Origin: Puniceibacterium sp. IMCC21224
GTDB taxonomy: Bacteria > Pseudomonadota > Alphaproteobacteria > Rhodobacterales > Rhodobacteraceae
DNA length: 64,000 bases
NCBI RefSeq assembly: GCF_001038505.1
Contig: NZ_LDPY01000001.1
Span: 682,001 to 746,000, forward strand
Direction: 5' to 3'
Position 1 is the stretch's first letter. Each line of letters begins with the position of its first letter. The translations under genes were made by a program, and so were the position numbers. The notes beneath the pieces were generated by a model. It was not told where the DNA came from. It was given only the letters and a program-made list of their open reading frames with translations, and searched no databases. This document shows positions 56,191-64,000 of this stretch, one piece after another.

Positions 56191-56641
56191 GTTGATTGCC
56201 TATACTGACGGTGCCTGTTCTGGCAATCCCGGCCCCGGTGGCTGGGGCGCGTTGTTGCAAGCCATCGAGGGCGGAGCCGTGGTCAAGGAACGCGAGCTTA
56301 AGGGCGGTGAGGCCGGTACCACCAACAACCGAATGGAGCTGCTGGGGGCGATTCACGCGCTCGAAGCGCTGGCGCGCCCGACGACAATCACGATTGTGAC
56401 CGACAGCGCCTATGTCAAGAACGGCGTGACCAGCTGGATCCACGGTTGGAAGCGCAACGGCTGGAAAACGGCGAACCGCAAGCCGGTCAAGAATGTGGAA
56501 TTGTGGCAACGACTGGACGAGGCGCAGGCGCGGCATAACGTGACCTGGAAATGGGTCAAAGGCCATGCCGGCCATCCCGAAAACGAGCGCGCCGATGCAT
56601 TGGCGCGTGCGGGCATGGCGCCGTTCAAGCCGGGCGGCTGA
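56183..56641 (+). CDS. rnhA: Ribonuclease HI
   Basis: 152 residues. It degrades RNA in RNA-DNA hybrids, using two metal ions. The four acidic residues are present: D9 ([17 protein letters not shown]), E in [11 protein letters not shown] in [11 protein letters not shown] and D in NERADALAR. The ATG at 56183 lies inside the end of the methyltransferase gene. Confidence 0.95.
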   Translation: MTELIAYTDGACSGNPGPGGWGALLQAIEGGAVVKERELKGGEAGTTNNRMELLGAIHALEALARPTTITIVTDSAYVKNGVTSWIHGWKRNGWKTANRKPVKNVELWQRLDEAQARHNVTWKWVKGHAGHPENERADALARAGMAPFKPGG

Positions 56642-56767
56642 CGGTAAAGGGGCTGCCCGGATCTCTGAGAGCCGAACTGACCCGATGGCGAAACGAAACC
56701 TGAAATCCGCTGCGTTCAACTTAACCCAAGGCCGACACATAACGACGACGCGCGAGGATTCTGGTCA

Positions 56768-57391
56768 ATGAGCCTATTCACCCTGCTCGATTATGCCTCG
56801 GTTCTGGTCTTTGCGCTAACCGGCGCGTTGGTGGCCAGTCGGGCGCAGCTCGACATCGTGGGGTTCTGCTTTTTCGCCTGTCTGACGGCAGTGGGGGGTG
56901 GCACGGTGCGGGATGTGTTGCTGGACCGCGATCCAGTGTTCTGGATCGGGCAGCCGGGATATCTGGGCGTCGCCTGCGGTGCCGGGGTGTTGGTGTTCTT
57001 GACCGCGCATCGATTCGAGAGCCGCTACAGGGTGCTGCTGTGGCTGGATGCCTGCGCTTTGGCCGTCGCAGTTGCGGCAGGGTCCGGTGTTGCGCAGACG
57101 ATGGCGCAGGCGGCACCGGTGGTGGTGGTGATGGGCATGGTGACGGGTTGCATGGGCGGGTTGATGCGCGATGTGGTGTCGAACGAGGTGCCGCTGGTGC
57201 TGAAGCAAGGCGAGCTGTATGTCACCTGCGCGTTTGCGGGATCTGTCGCGACGGTCATTGCGCATGCATGGGGCGCCGACGCCAGCGTGGCGGCAATGGC
57301 CTGCGCTGCGGTGGTCTTTGTGCTGCGGGCAGGGTCGATGATCTTTGGTTGGAGTTTGCCGGTCTACAAGTCGCGCCCGCCCCGGATCTGA
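56768..57391 (+). CDS. TRIC-type (UPF0126) membrane channel protein
   Basis: 207 residues, about seven predicted membrane helices. Two internal repeats each have the family's Gly-rich, Arg-Asp motif: TAVGGGTVRDVLLDR and GCMGGLMRDVVSNEV. This matches bacterial trimeric intracellular cation (TRIC) channels (YadS/YicG group). Ion preference is not evident. Gene is single, convergent with the PatB-like gene. Confidence 0.87.
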   Translation: MSLFTLLDYASVLVFALTGALVASRAQLDIVGFCFFACLTAVGGGTVRDVLLDRDPVFWIGQPGYLGVACGAGVLVFLTAHRFESRYRVLLWLDACALAVAVAAGSGVAQTMAQAAPVVVVMGMVTGCMGGLMRDVVSNEVPLVLKQGELYVTCAFAGSVATVIAHAWGADASVAAMACAAVVFVLRAGSMIFGWSLPVYKSRPPRI

Positions 57392-57418
57392 GGCGGGTCG
57401 CATCGCGCAGGTTGTCGA

Positions 57419-58597
57419 CTATTGCAGGTCGGCAAAGGCCGCTTGCAGACGTTTGCCTGCTTCGATCACGCGGGCGCGCGATGTGGCAAGGTTCACGCGC
57501 ACGAACGTCTCGCCACCGGCGCCAAAGCTTGGGCCGGGACTGACCGCGATGCGGGCGTCGTCCCGGACACGGGCGGCAAAGTCGTCATAGCTCATCCCGG
57601 TGCCTGAGAAATCCACCCACGCGAGATATGTTGCCTGAAGCGGCAGGGATCGCACGCCGGGGATCGCATTCACGAGCGCGTCAAAGCTTTGACGGTTTCC
57701 GTCCAGATGCGCGATCTGCTGATCGACCCAGGCGGCACCAGCCGGGGAATAGGCCGCGGTGATCATTTGAATTGCCAGCATCCCTGGCTTGTAGTCCAGC
57801 GTGGTTTGACGTTTTTGCATCGCAGCGCGCAGATCCGGGTCAGCGATGATCATGTTGCCAGTGCGTTGGCCGGCGATGTTGAACGTTTTGGAGGCGGCAG
57901 TCAGCGTCACCAGACGCGGGCGCGCATCCGGGGCGGCGATATCCATCGGCACAAAGCTGTTGCCGGGAAAAACCAGGTCATGGTGAATTTCGTCCGAGAT
58001 CAGCAGCAGATCGTTGCGTGCGGCAAAATCGGCGACGGCGCGCAGTTCGTCGGGGGTCCAGACCCGGCCCGAGGGATTCTGCGGCGAACACCAGATCAAG
58101 ATCTTTTCGCGCCCGCTCAGGCGGCTTTGCGCATCGTCGAGGTCCAGCATGTAACGATAGCCGTCACGCGCCAGCGGGCATTCGACCAGTTCGCGTCCGG
58201 CCCGCGCCACCTTGTGTGCGAATTCGTGATAAACCGGCGAAAAGATCACGACGGAGTCACCCGGATCGCTCCAGACATCGAGGCATAGCGCGATGGCGTT
58301 GCCCAGCCCCTGGGTCGTCACGATCCAGTCGGTGTCGATGCTCCAGTTGTGGCGGGTCTGCATCCACCACTGGATTGCACTGGTGTATTTCGCGTTGTCC
58401 GAGTGGTAGCCAAAAATCTGATGGTCAAGCGCGGCGCGCAGCGCATCCAGAACACAGGGCGCTGTGGGATAGTCGGAATCCGCGGTCCACATGGCCAGGC
58501 CATCTGAGGGAGAGACATCGAACAGCGGCTCCATCAAGTCCCATTTGGAACTGCCAGAGCCACGGCGGTCGATATCTAGGTCGAATGGGCTGGTCAT
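57419..58597 (-). CDS. PatB/MalY-type PLP-dependent C-S lyase or aminotransferase
   Basis: 392 residues. Fold type I PLP protein; the cofactor lysine is in TLTAASKTFNIAGQRTGN. LAMWTADSDYPTAP near the N-terminus is like the MWVADMDF motif of MalY/PatB cystathionine beta-lyases, and IWCSPQNPSGRVW and LISDEIHHDLVFPG follow. It probably cleaves C-S bonds of cystathionine or related compounds; a different aminotransferase role is possible. Alone on the strand, divergent from the deformylase genes. Confidence 0.87.
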   Translation of the reverse strand: MTSPFDLDIDRRGSGSSKWDLMEPLFDVSPSDGLAMWTADSDYPTAPCVLDALRAALDHQIFGYHSDNAKYTSAIQWWMQTRHNWSIDTDWIVTTQGLGNAIALCLDVWSDPGDSVVIFSPVYHEFAHKVARAGRELVECPLARDGYRYMLDLDDAQSRLSGREKILIWCSPQNPSGRVWTPDELRAVADFAARNDLLLISDEIHHDLVFPGNSFVPMDIAAPDARPRLVTLTAASKTFNIAGQRTGNMIIADPDLRAAMQKRQTTLDYKPGMLAIQMITAAYSPAGAAWVDQQIAHLDGNRQSFDALVNAIPGVRSLPLQATYLAWVDFSGTGMSYDDFAARVRDDARIAVSPGPSFGAGGETFVRVNLATSRARVIEAGKRLQAAFADLQ

Positions 58598-58710
58598 CAG
58601 TATTTACCTCAGCTGCACGTTTTCCGGGACGTTAACGGCTGTGCGCGCAGGTGCAAGATGCGGCGGGGCGGGATATTGCGCGCAGGGGCGGCTTGTCCTA
58701 GATGGAAGGC

Positions 58711-59229
58711 ATGAAACGGCATATTCTCCTGCACCCCGATCCGCGCCTCAAGAAAGTGGCAGAGCCTGTCGACGATCTGTCGGACGGGCTGCGTAACCTG
58801 GCCGACGACATGCTTGAGACAATGTATGACGCCCCCGGCATCGGTCTGGCCGCGCCGCAGGTCGGTGTGATGAGTCGGCTGATCGTGCTGGATTGCGTCA
58901 AATCGGACACCGAAGCACCGCGCCCGCTGGTGATGTTCAATCCCGTGGTGCTGTCCTCCTCGGATGATCGCAATGTCTACGAAGAGGGATGCCTGTCGAT
59001 CCCGGACCATTATGCCGATGTCGAACGCCCTGCCGACGTGCGTGTCGGCTGGATTGACCGCGACGGCACCCCGCAGGAAGAGGATTTTTCCGGCCTCTGG
59101 GCAACATGCGTGCAGCACGAGATCGACCATCTCGAAGGCAAGCTGTTCATCGACTATCTCAAGCCGCTGCGACGCCAGCTGATCACCCGCAAGATGGTCA
59201 AGCTCAAGCGCGACCAGGCGCGCGCATGA
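58711..59229 (+). CDS. def: Peptide deformylase 1 (catalytically intact)
   Basis: 172 residues. It removes the N-formyl group from new proteins. All three motifs are canonical: GIGLAAPQ (43-50), EGCLS with metal ligand C94, and HEIDH (136-140) with the catalytic Glu. The start could be 58702 (MEGMKRH), but MKRHILLHPDPRLKKVAEPV at 58711 fits the family better. Its stop overlaps the next deformylase gene as ATGA. Confidence 0.95.
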   Translation: MKRHILLHPDPRLKKVAEPVDDLSDGLRNLADDMLETMYDAPGIGLAAPQVGVMSRLIVLDCVKSDTEAPRPLVMFNPVVLSSSDDRNVYEEGCLSIPDHYADVERPADVRVGWIDRDGTPQEEDFSGLWATCVQHEIDHLEGKLFIDYLKPLRRQLITRKMVKLKRDQARA

Positions 59230-59723
59230 GCGTGCTGCCAATTCTGGCCTGGCCAGACGCGCGACTTAGCACGGTCTGCGTGCCGGTGGTCCACGCCGCT
59301 GATGTGGCCGATTTGGTGCACGATATGTTTGAGACAATGTATGCCGCCCCCGGTCGCGGGCTGGCGGCGCCGCAGGTTGGCGCGTTGGTCCGGGTGTTTG
59401 TGATGGATACAGGCTGGAAAACCGGAGAGAAGACTCCGCTGGTTTGCATCAATCCCGAAATCATCACAGCGTCCGAGACGGTGGCCGAAGGCGACGAAGG
59501 ATGTCTTTCGATCCTCGGTGTCACCGCCTGTGTGACGCGACCGACGGAAATAACGCTGGCGTTTACAGATGTTGATGGGGTTCGCCAGCGGCGCGACATG
59601 ACAGGGTCCGAGGCGATCTGTGCGCAGCACGAACTGGATCATCTTGACGGGCTGGTCACATTTGACCGGCTCGGGGCGCAGGCCCGCGCGGCGTTGATCG
59701 CGCAATACGAGGCGCGCGTATGA
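59226..59723 (+). CDS. Peptide deformylase 2 (motifs intact)
   Basis: 165 residues, second paralogue. GRGLAAPQ (43-50), EGCLS with C93, and HELDH (135-139) are present, so metal and catalytic residues are retained, but I98 onwards and the segment after EGCLS differ from PDF1. Coupled to both neighbours by four-base overlaps. May have different substrate preference from the first copy; this is inference. Confidence 0.92.
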   Translation: MSVLPILAWPDARLSTVCVPVVHAADVADLVHDMFETMYAAPGRGLAAPQVGALVRVFVMDTGWKTGEKTPLVCINPEIITASETVAEGDEGCLSILGVTACVTRPTEITLAFTDVDGVRQRRDMTGSEAICAQHELDHLDGLVTFDRLGAQARAALIAQYEARV

Positions 59724-60214
59724 CGGCACGGCGCTGCATCCCCTGGCCGGATCGGCGCTTGCGTCAGGTGGCGATGCCGGTGGATGTCATCACCGATGCC
59801 GTGCGTGCGCTATGGACTGACATGATCGACACAATGGATGCGATGCCGGGCGTCGGGCTGGCGGCGCCGCAGCTCGGAGAGATGCTCCGCCTGGCGGTTG
59901 TTGACGCCTCTGAGGCGCGCGGTCAGTCCGTGCGCATGGCCAACCCGGAAGTGTTGCACGCGAGCGTCGAATTGCGCGGTCATGATGAGGGCAGCCCGAA
60001 TCTCCCCGGTGTCTGGGCCCGGATCGAACGCCCCCGCGCCGTGACTGTTCGGTTTCTGAATGCGGATGGCGAAGTCGAAGAACGTGACTTTGTCGGACTT
60101 TGGGCAACAAGCGTTCAGCACCAGATCGACCATCTGAACGGGCGGATGTACTTCGATCATCTGAGCAAGATCAAGCGGGACATGCTCATCCGGCGGGCGC
60201 GCAAATCGGGCTGA
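59720..60214 (+). CDS. Peptide deformylase-like protein 3, lacking the metal Cys and catalytic Glu
   Basis: 164 residues, third paralogue. Motif 1 is intact (GVGLAAPQ, 44-51). Motif 2 reads EGSPNLPG where EGCLSIPG is expected, so the metal-ligand Cys becomes S92. Motif 3 reads HQIDH (134-138), so the catalytic Glu becomes Q135. The two His ligands remain. It is therefore unlikely to deformylate. The frame is full length and coupled to PDF2, so it is probably expressed and may bind peptides or regulate. Confidence 0.9.
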   Translation: MTARRCIPWPDRRLRQVAMPVDVITDAVRALWTDMIDTMDAMPGVGLAAPQLGEMLRLAVVDASEARGQSVRMANPEVLHASVELRGHDEGSPNLPGVWARIERPRAVTVRFLNADGEVEERDFVGLWATSVQHQIDHLNGRMYFDHLSKIKRDMLIRRARKSG

Positions 60215-60263
60215 TCCTGCGGGCGCAATGGCCCCACGCGGCGGATTTCAAGAGAGGTAGGGC

Positions 60264-61175
60264 ATGCGGCTGATTTTCATGGGAACGCCCGAGTTTTCGG
60301 TGCCGGTGCTCGACGCGCTGGTCGCGGCGGGACACGAGGTAGCGGCAGTGTATTGCCAACCGCCACGCGCCGCCGGGCGCGGCAAGGGGTTGCGTCGGAC
60401 CCCGGTGCATGAGCGGGCGCTGGATTTGGGGTTGGACGTGCGCCATCCGGTCAGCCTGCGCGTCGCCGAGGCGCAGGCCGAATTTGCTGCCTTGGATGCC
60501 GAAATCGCTGTTGTGGTGGCATATGGTCTGATCCTGCCGCAGGCGGTTCTGGCCGCGCCGGAGCGGGGCTGCCTGAATATCCACGCGTCGCTGTTGCCGC
60601 GCTGGCGTGGGGCAGCACCGATTCACCGCGCCATTATGGCTGGGGATGAAGAAACCGGGGTTTGCATCATGCAGATGGAGGCGGGGCTGGACACCGGGCC
60701 AGTGCTGCTGAGTCAATCGGTGGCGATTGCCGTCGCCGAAACCACCGGCACATTGCATGATCGGCTAAGCGTGATGGGCGCGCGGTTGATTGTCGATGCG
60801 CTGGATCAGCTTGACGTGCTTGAACCGCAGGTCCAACCTGAAAGCGGCATGACCTACGCCGCAAAGATCGACAAGGCCGAGGCAAAGGTGGACTGGACTC
60901 GCTCTGCCGTGCAGGTTGACCGGCAGATCCGGGGGCTTGCGCCCTTTCCTGGTGCCTGGACTATGATCGCGGGAGAGCGTGTCAAATTGCTGGGATCGGA
61001 ACCGATGCATGGGTCGGGAACGCCGGGGCAGTTGGTGGATGACGGATTTGCCGTAGCGTGCGGCGAGGGTGCGGTGCGGATCACGCGGGCGCAACGCGCC
61101 GGGCGTGGCGCGCAGGATACCACTGAATTCTTGCGTGGTTTGCCGCTTACGGCTGGCGGCATTATCGGAGGGTAG
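60264..61175 (+). CDS. fmt: Methionyl-tRNA formyltransferase
   Basis: 303 residues. It formylates initiator Met-tRNA, the reverse need of the deformylases upstream. [20 protein letters not shown], the folate-binding [20 protein letters not shown] and [18 protein letters not shown] are family motifs; the C-terminal OB-fold region ([18 protein letters not shown]) follows. GAGAGGTAGGGC precedes the ATG. It ends the def-def-def-fmt cluster. Confidence 0.95.
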   Translation: MRLIFMGTPEFSVPVLDALVAAGHEVAAVYCQPPRAAGRGKGLRRTPVHERALDLGLDVRHPVSLRVAEAQAEFAALDAEIAVVVAYGLILPQAVLAAPERGCLNIHASLLPRWRGAAPIHRAIMAGDEETGVCIMQMEAGLDTGPVLLSQSVAIAVAETTGTLHDRLSVMGARLIVDALDQLDVLEPQVQPESGMTYAAKIDKAEAKVDWTRSAVQVDRQIRGLAPFPGAWTMIAGERVKLLGSEPMHGSGTPGQLVDDGFAVACGEGAVRITRAQRAGRGAQDTTEFLRGLPLTAGGIIGG

Positions 61176-61178
61176 GGC

Positions 61179-61418
61179 ATGTTTCCAGTGATGATCGGTA
61201 CGGTGGTGATCGCGGGCATCGTCGGCTACGTCTCTGAACGAACGCGGTTCACCCGGAATGGCGTGTTACAAAGCATCATCATCTGCGTTGGCGGTGCCTT
61301 TCTGGCCTATTTCGTGCAGCTGATGTTTGGCATCGGCTTTCGGTCGCCGGGCTTGAATGCGGTCGCGGCTTCGGTCGGGGCGCTGGCGATCGTGCCGACG
61401 CATTGGCGCAGGCGGTGA
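61179..61418 (+). CDS. Small membrane protein, GlsB/YeaQ/YmgE-like
   Basis: 79 residues with three predicted membrane segments (FPVMIGTVVIAGIVGYVSE; SIIICVGGAFLAYFVQLMFG; GLNAVAASVGALAIV). Small Gly-rich proteins of this shape are called transglycosylase-associated; the role is unclear. It starts 3 bases after fmt with GGAGG before the ATG and is likely co-transcribed. Confidence 0.7.
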   Translation: MFPVMIGTVVIAGIVGYVSERTRFTRNGVLQSIIICVGGAFLAYFVQLMFGIGFRSPGLNAVAASVGALAIVPTHWRRR

Positions 61419-61480
61419 GGGTCACAGGGCCAAGGGACCAGTTCCGAGCTTGCCAACGGACGTGACAGAAGGAGTGAACG

Positions 61481-61717
61481 ATGCCGATACTAGGGCTTGT
61501 GATCATCGGCGCGGCGGCGGGGTTTCTGGCCACGCGGCTGATGCGGATCGAGGCGGGGATATTTGAAACCATACTGATCGGAATGGGCGGTGCGCTGATC
61601 GGGACGCTGATCCTGCGGTTTATATTGGTTCTGACCGGGATGGCTGCCGGTCTGGTGGGGGCGGTGCTGGGGGCACTTGCGCTGATCTGGATCTGGCGGG
61701 CGGTCTTCCGCCGCTAG
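61481..61717 (+). CDS. Small membrane protein, GlsB/YeaQ/YmgE-like, second copy
   Basis: 78 residues, three membrane segments (GLVIIGAAAGFLATRLM; ILIGMGGALIGTLILRFILV; GLVGAVLGALALIWIW). Related in shape to the gene before it and maybe a divergent duplicate. AAGGAG about 7 bases before the ATG. Function unknown; this family is often stress induced. Confidence 0.72.
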   Translation: MPILGLVIIGAAAGFLATRLMRIEAGIFETILIGMGGALIGTLILRFILVLTGMAAGLVGAVLGALALIWIWRAVFRR

Positions 61718-61829
61718 GCGGCTTAGCAAATTGAGTTGTGCGATATTGCAGAGATTGCTGCGCTCAACGGGGGATTTGCGATCCGGCTGCACAGCTCTAC
61801 GTTACATGGGTAGCAAGAGGAGATGTGTA

Positions 61830-62819
61830 ATGGGACTGCTGGTAGACGGCGTCTGGCAAGACAAATGGTACGACACCAAGAAATCAGGCGGGGCGTTCGA
61901 ACGTTCAGCGGCCCGGTTTCGCAACTGGATCACCGCAGATGGCGCGCCCGGCCCGTCAGGTAAGGGTGGCTTTGCCGCCGAAAGCGGGCGGTACCATCTC
62001 TACGTCAGCTACGCCTGCCCCTGGGCGCACCGCGCGTTGATCTTCCGTGCCCTCAAAGGGCTGGAGGATCATATCGGTATCTCGGTGGTGCATCCCGACA
62101 TGCTGGGCGATGGCTGGACCTTTGCAACGGATTTCGACGGCGCGACGGGCGACAGTCTCTATGGTCTGCCATTTGCACGCGACATTTACCTCAAGGCAGA
62201 TCCGCAAATGTCGGGCCGTGTGACGGTGCCGATCCTCTGGGACAAAGAGACTGAGATGATCGTCTCGAACGAGAGCGCCGAGATCATTCGCATGTTCAAC
62301 AGCGCCTTTGATGGGATCACAGGTAACCATGACGATTACTGGCCAGTGGCGCTGCATGATGCAATCGAACCGGTGAATGAACGTATCTATGACTCGCTGA
62401 ATAACGGTGTTTACAAGGCTGGCTTTGCCACCACACAAGACGCCTATGATGCGGCAGTCGATCCACTATTCGATACCATGGACTGGCTCGAAGCGCGGCT
62501 GAAACAAAGTCGTTATCTGATGGGTGACCAGGTGACCGAAGCTGACTGGCGCCTCTTCACCACGCTGATCCGGTTCGACAAGGTGTATCACGGGCATTTC
62601 AAATGCAACCGGGCGCGGTTGGTCGATTTCCCGAACATCTGGGCCTATACAAAAGAGGCGTATCAATGGCCGGGCATTGCCGAGACAGTGCATTTCAACC
62701 ATATCGTGCGGCACTATCACTATAGCCACGACACGATAAATCCGAACCGGATTATCCCTATCGGGCCAGATCTGGACCTGGCAGCGCCACACGGGCGTGA
62801 CCGGCTCAGGGCCGCCTGA
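61830..62819 (+). CDS. S-glutathionyl-(chloro)hydroquinone reductase (YqjG/ECM4-like)
   Basis: 329 residues, Xi-class glutathione transferase. The catalytic Cys is C63 in YVSYACPWAHRALIF, with thioredoxin-like RVTVPILWDKETEMIVSNES (GSH site) and a C-terminal helical domain (ADWRLFTTLIRFDKVYHGHF). It reduces glutathionylated hydroquinones. AGAGGAG lies 8 bases before the ATG at 61830; the longer frame from 61731 has no support. The FNHIVRHYHYSHDTINP ending is typical. Confidence 0.92.
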   Translation: MGLLVDGVWQDKWYDTKKSGGAFERSAARFRNWITADGAPGPSGKGGFAAESGRYHLYVSYACPWAHRALIFRALKGLEDHIGISVVHPDMLGDGWTFATDFDGATGDSLYGLPFARDIYLKADPQMSGRVTVPILWDKETEMIVSNESAEIIRMFNSAFDGITGNHDDYWPVALHDAIEPVNERIYDSLNNGVYKAGFATTQDAYDAAVDPLFDTMDWLEARLKQSRYLMGDQVTEADWRLFTTLIRFDKVYHGHFKCNRARLVDFPNIWAYTKEAYQWPGIAETVHFNHIVRHYHYSHDTINPNRIIPIGPDLDLAAPHGRDRLRAA

Positions 62820-62824
62820 CCGAA

Positions 62825-63190
62825 TTAGGTCGGCGCAGCTGCGTAATGTTCGACCATTGCCGCCAGATCCGCTGGCGGCGTGGCGCTGGGCACAAACGCA
62901 CACGCGTTTGGGCAGACCTGAAAAATTGATCCATCAGAAAAAAACGATGTATTGGTGACAAAGATGACCCGCGTATCGGGGTGGCGATAGCTGGCATAAT
63001 CCGCAACAGAAAACGCGCTGCCTTCTTTCAGCACGAGATCCATGACGATGATATCAAAGCGTTGGTTCTGCAGCTGGCCAATGGCGCCGTCTTGATCTGT
63101 CACCAAAGTCACAGTTTGACCCTGGCGTTCCAGGTGGCGCTGCCAGAGCGCCCCCAAATCAGCGCGGCTTTCGACGATCAAGACGTTCAC
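62825..63190 (-). CDS. Atypical single-domain response-regulator receiver
   Basis: 121 residues from a GTG at 63190 (NVLIVESRADLGALW), which has AGAGG upstream; an ATG at 63250 gives 141 residues and an AT-rich, unlike N-terminal tail. The phospho-acceptor Asp is in IIVMDLVLKEG and the Thr of the switch in VIFVTNTSFF. Two features are unusual: the acidic pair near the N-terminus is only one Glu (VESR), and the conserved Lys before the last helix is replaced (AFVPSATPP). No output domain. Partner kinase not in window. Confidence 0.82.
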   Translation of the reverse strand: MNVLIVESRADLGALWQRHLERQGQTVTLVTDQDGAIGQLQNQRFDIIVMDLVLKEGSAFSVADYASYRHPDTRVIFVTNTSFFSDGSIFQVCPNACAFVPSATPPADLAAMVEHYAAAPT

Positions 63191-63250
63191 TCCACCACCT
63201 CTGCTGGAATTGTCGCGGCGAGTATTCAAATTAAATAGTCCCTTAGCCAT

Positions 63251-64000
63251 CTATACCCGAATTCCGAAACCGAGATAAGGATATGTAACGATCATTTGAC
63301 AGTCGCGGAGTTTCGCCTAATTCCTTGATTGTCCGGCAGCGAAATTTGAGGCGCGCTCCACGGAACTGGCAGAGTGGTGCTGAATAGGATATTGGAATAT
63401 TGGTAGAAAATATGTCCAAGCGTATCGCTCGCACTATTTGGTATAGTCTTTGGCGATACCGATTGCAGTGTGCGATTTCGAGATTTGTCAGAGGCTTCTC
63501 GCAAATCGCTCAATCGTGCGGATTGCATCCCGAGGTCGGGTCGCGCGATGATTGAGGGAGGCCGTGTAAACCGACGGTCTGAACCGGTACGAGACGGGGT
63601 TGGAGACATCGCAAGCCATGAGAAAATGACGGGCGCCTGAGCTTCGGCCTCTTGCCCAGTGAGGACATGCTCGGGTCGATTCCGGCGCCACAATGGACCG
63701 GCCCGCACGCGGAACCGAGTTTTCTAGGGTACGCCGAGTGGTACCAGAGCTGTTTCTTTGAGTTGCCGTCTGACCGTTTCGCCGCACGGCTGAAGGCTGC
63801 ACACATCAATTTGGCGGGCCGCTCTGATCTGCAGTGGGACTAGGCGCAGATGACAGAGCTGCAACGGACGCGGGGCACCCTTGCCGCAGACAGATAAGCC
63901 GCGCCGCGAAAACTCAACAGAAACTGAGGTTGCTCGCGGATCTTTGACTCGCAGTCACACTGCTGAGCCGCCTCTGAGTACGGCCCGTCGGTGATGTGTC
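63251..64000. other. 750 bases without a convincing gene; rich in inverted repeats
   Basis: Only short open frames occur, such as 63652-63843 (63 residues, TTG start, no recognisable family). Base composition is more mixed than in the rest of the window. Dyads include GTATCGC/GCGATAC at about 63422-63461 with ACTAT/ATAGT nested within, GCGATTTCGAGA/TCTCGCAAATCGC near 63470-63515, and an imperfect CTCAATC.../...GATTGAG pair near 63508-63556. I see no transposase, integrase or tRNA. It might be a remnant of a mobile element or a structured RNA region. Confidence 0.4.

Overview
The window is a 64 kb piece of a GC-rich alphaproteobacterial chromosome, most likely from the Rhodobacteraceae (Roseobacter group). 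Three things point there: the gene order rpoZ-rsh-DUF2062-pdxJ-acpS-lepB-rnc-era-recO, three tandem peptide deformylase genes before fmt, and an IclR-type pca regulator beside pcaIJF. Coding density is high and most genes sit in short operons with 4-base start/stop overlaps. I see no rRNA, tRNA, prophage or CRISPR array.

Layout. 1-1335: 3' end of carB. 1388-12314 (minus): a three-gene accessory operon holding a two-partner-secretion transporter (TpsB), a very large secreted haemagglutinin-type exoprotein (TpsA) with GLUG motifs and ten near-identical 85-residue MBG-type repeats, and a caspase-like/Sel1-repeat protein. 12563-16011: regulator and pcaI-pcaJ-pcaF for the last steps of the beta-ketoadipate pathway, with a perfect 19-bp inverted repeat in the divergent promoter region. 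16138-20686: gpmI, an EnvC-like factor, ctpA and rppH. 20712-24509: a lytic transglycosylase, a YafY-type regulator, an insertion-sequence remnant, a candidate small RNA with promoter and terminator, and zapE. 24656-33164: MFS transporter, folC-accD, ilvD, a lipoprotein, two conserved proteins of unknown function and a DMT exporter.

33170-41745 is a polyamine uptake and catabolism island: binding protein, ATPase, two permeases and a flavin oxidase on one strand, with a GntR regulator and a putrescine-type aminotransferase on the other. 41827-53637 carries moaE-moaD-pgsA, a META-domain lipoprotein, and the recO-era-rnc-lepB-acpS-pdxJ-rsh-rpoZ housekeeping block with folK. 53781-62819 holds a NYN-domain protein, ispH, a methyltransferase, rnhA, a TRIC-type channel, a PatB-like C-S lyase, three deformylase paralogues (the third lacking catalytic residues), fmt, two small membrane proteins and a glutathionyl-hydroquinone reductase. 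The window ends with an atypical receiver protein and about 0.8 kb of dyad-rich DNA with no convincing gene.

Three genes (tpsA, zapE and a lipoprotein gene) are each broken by loss of one base in a G/C homopolymer. This pattern suggests consensus errors more than real pseudogenes, so I annotate each as one gene. The most unusual locus is the TpsB-TpsA-caspase operon with its recently amplified repeat array.
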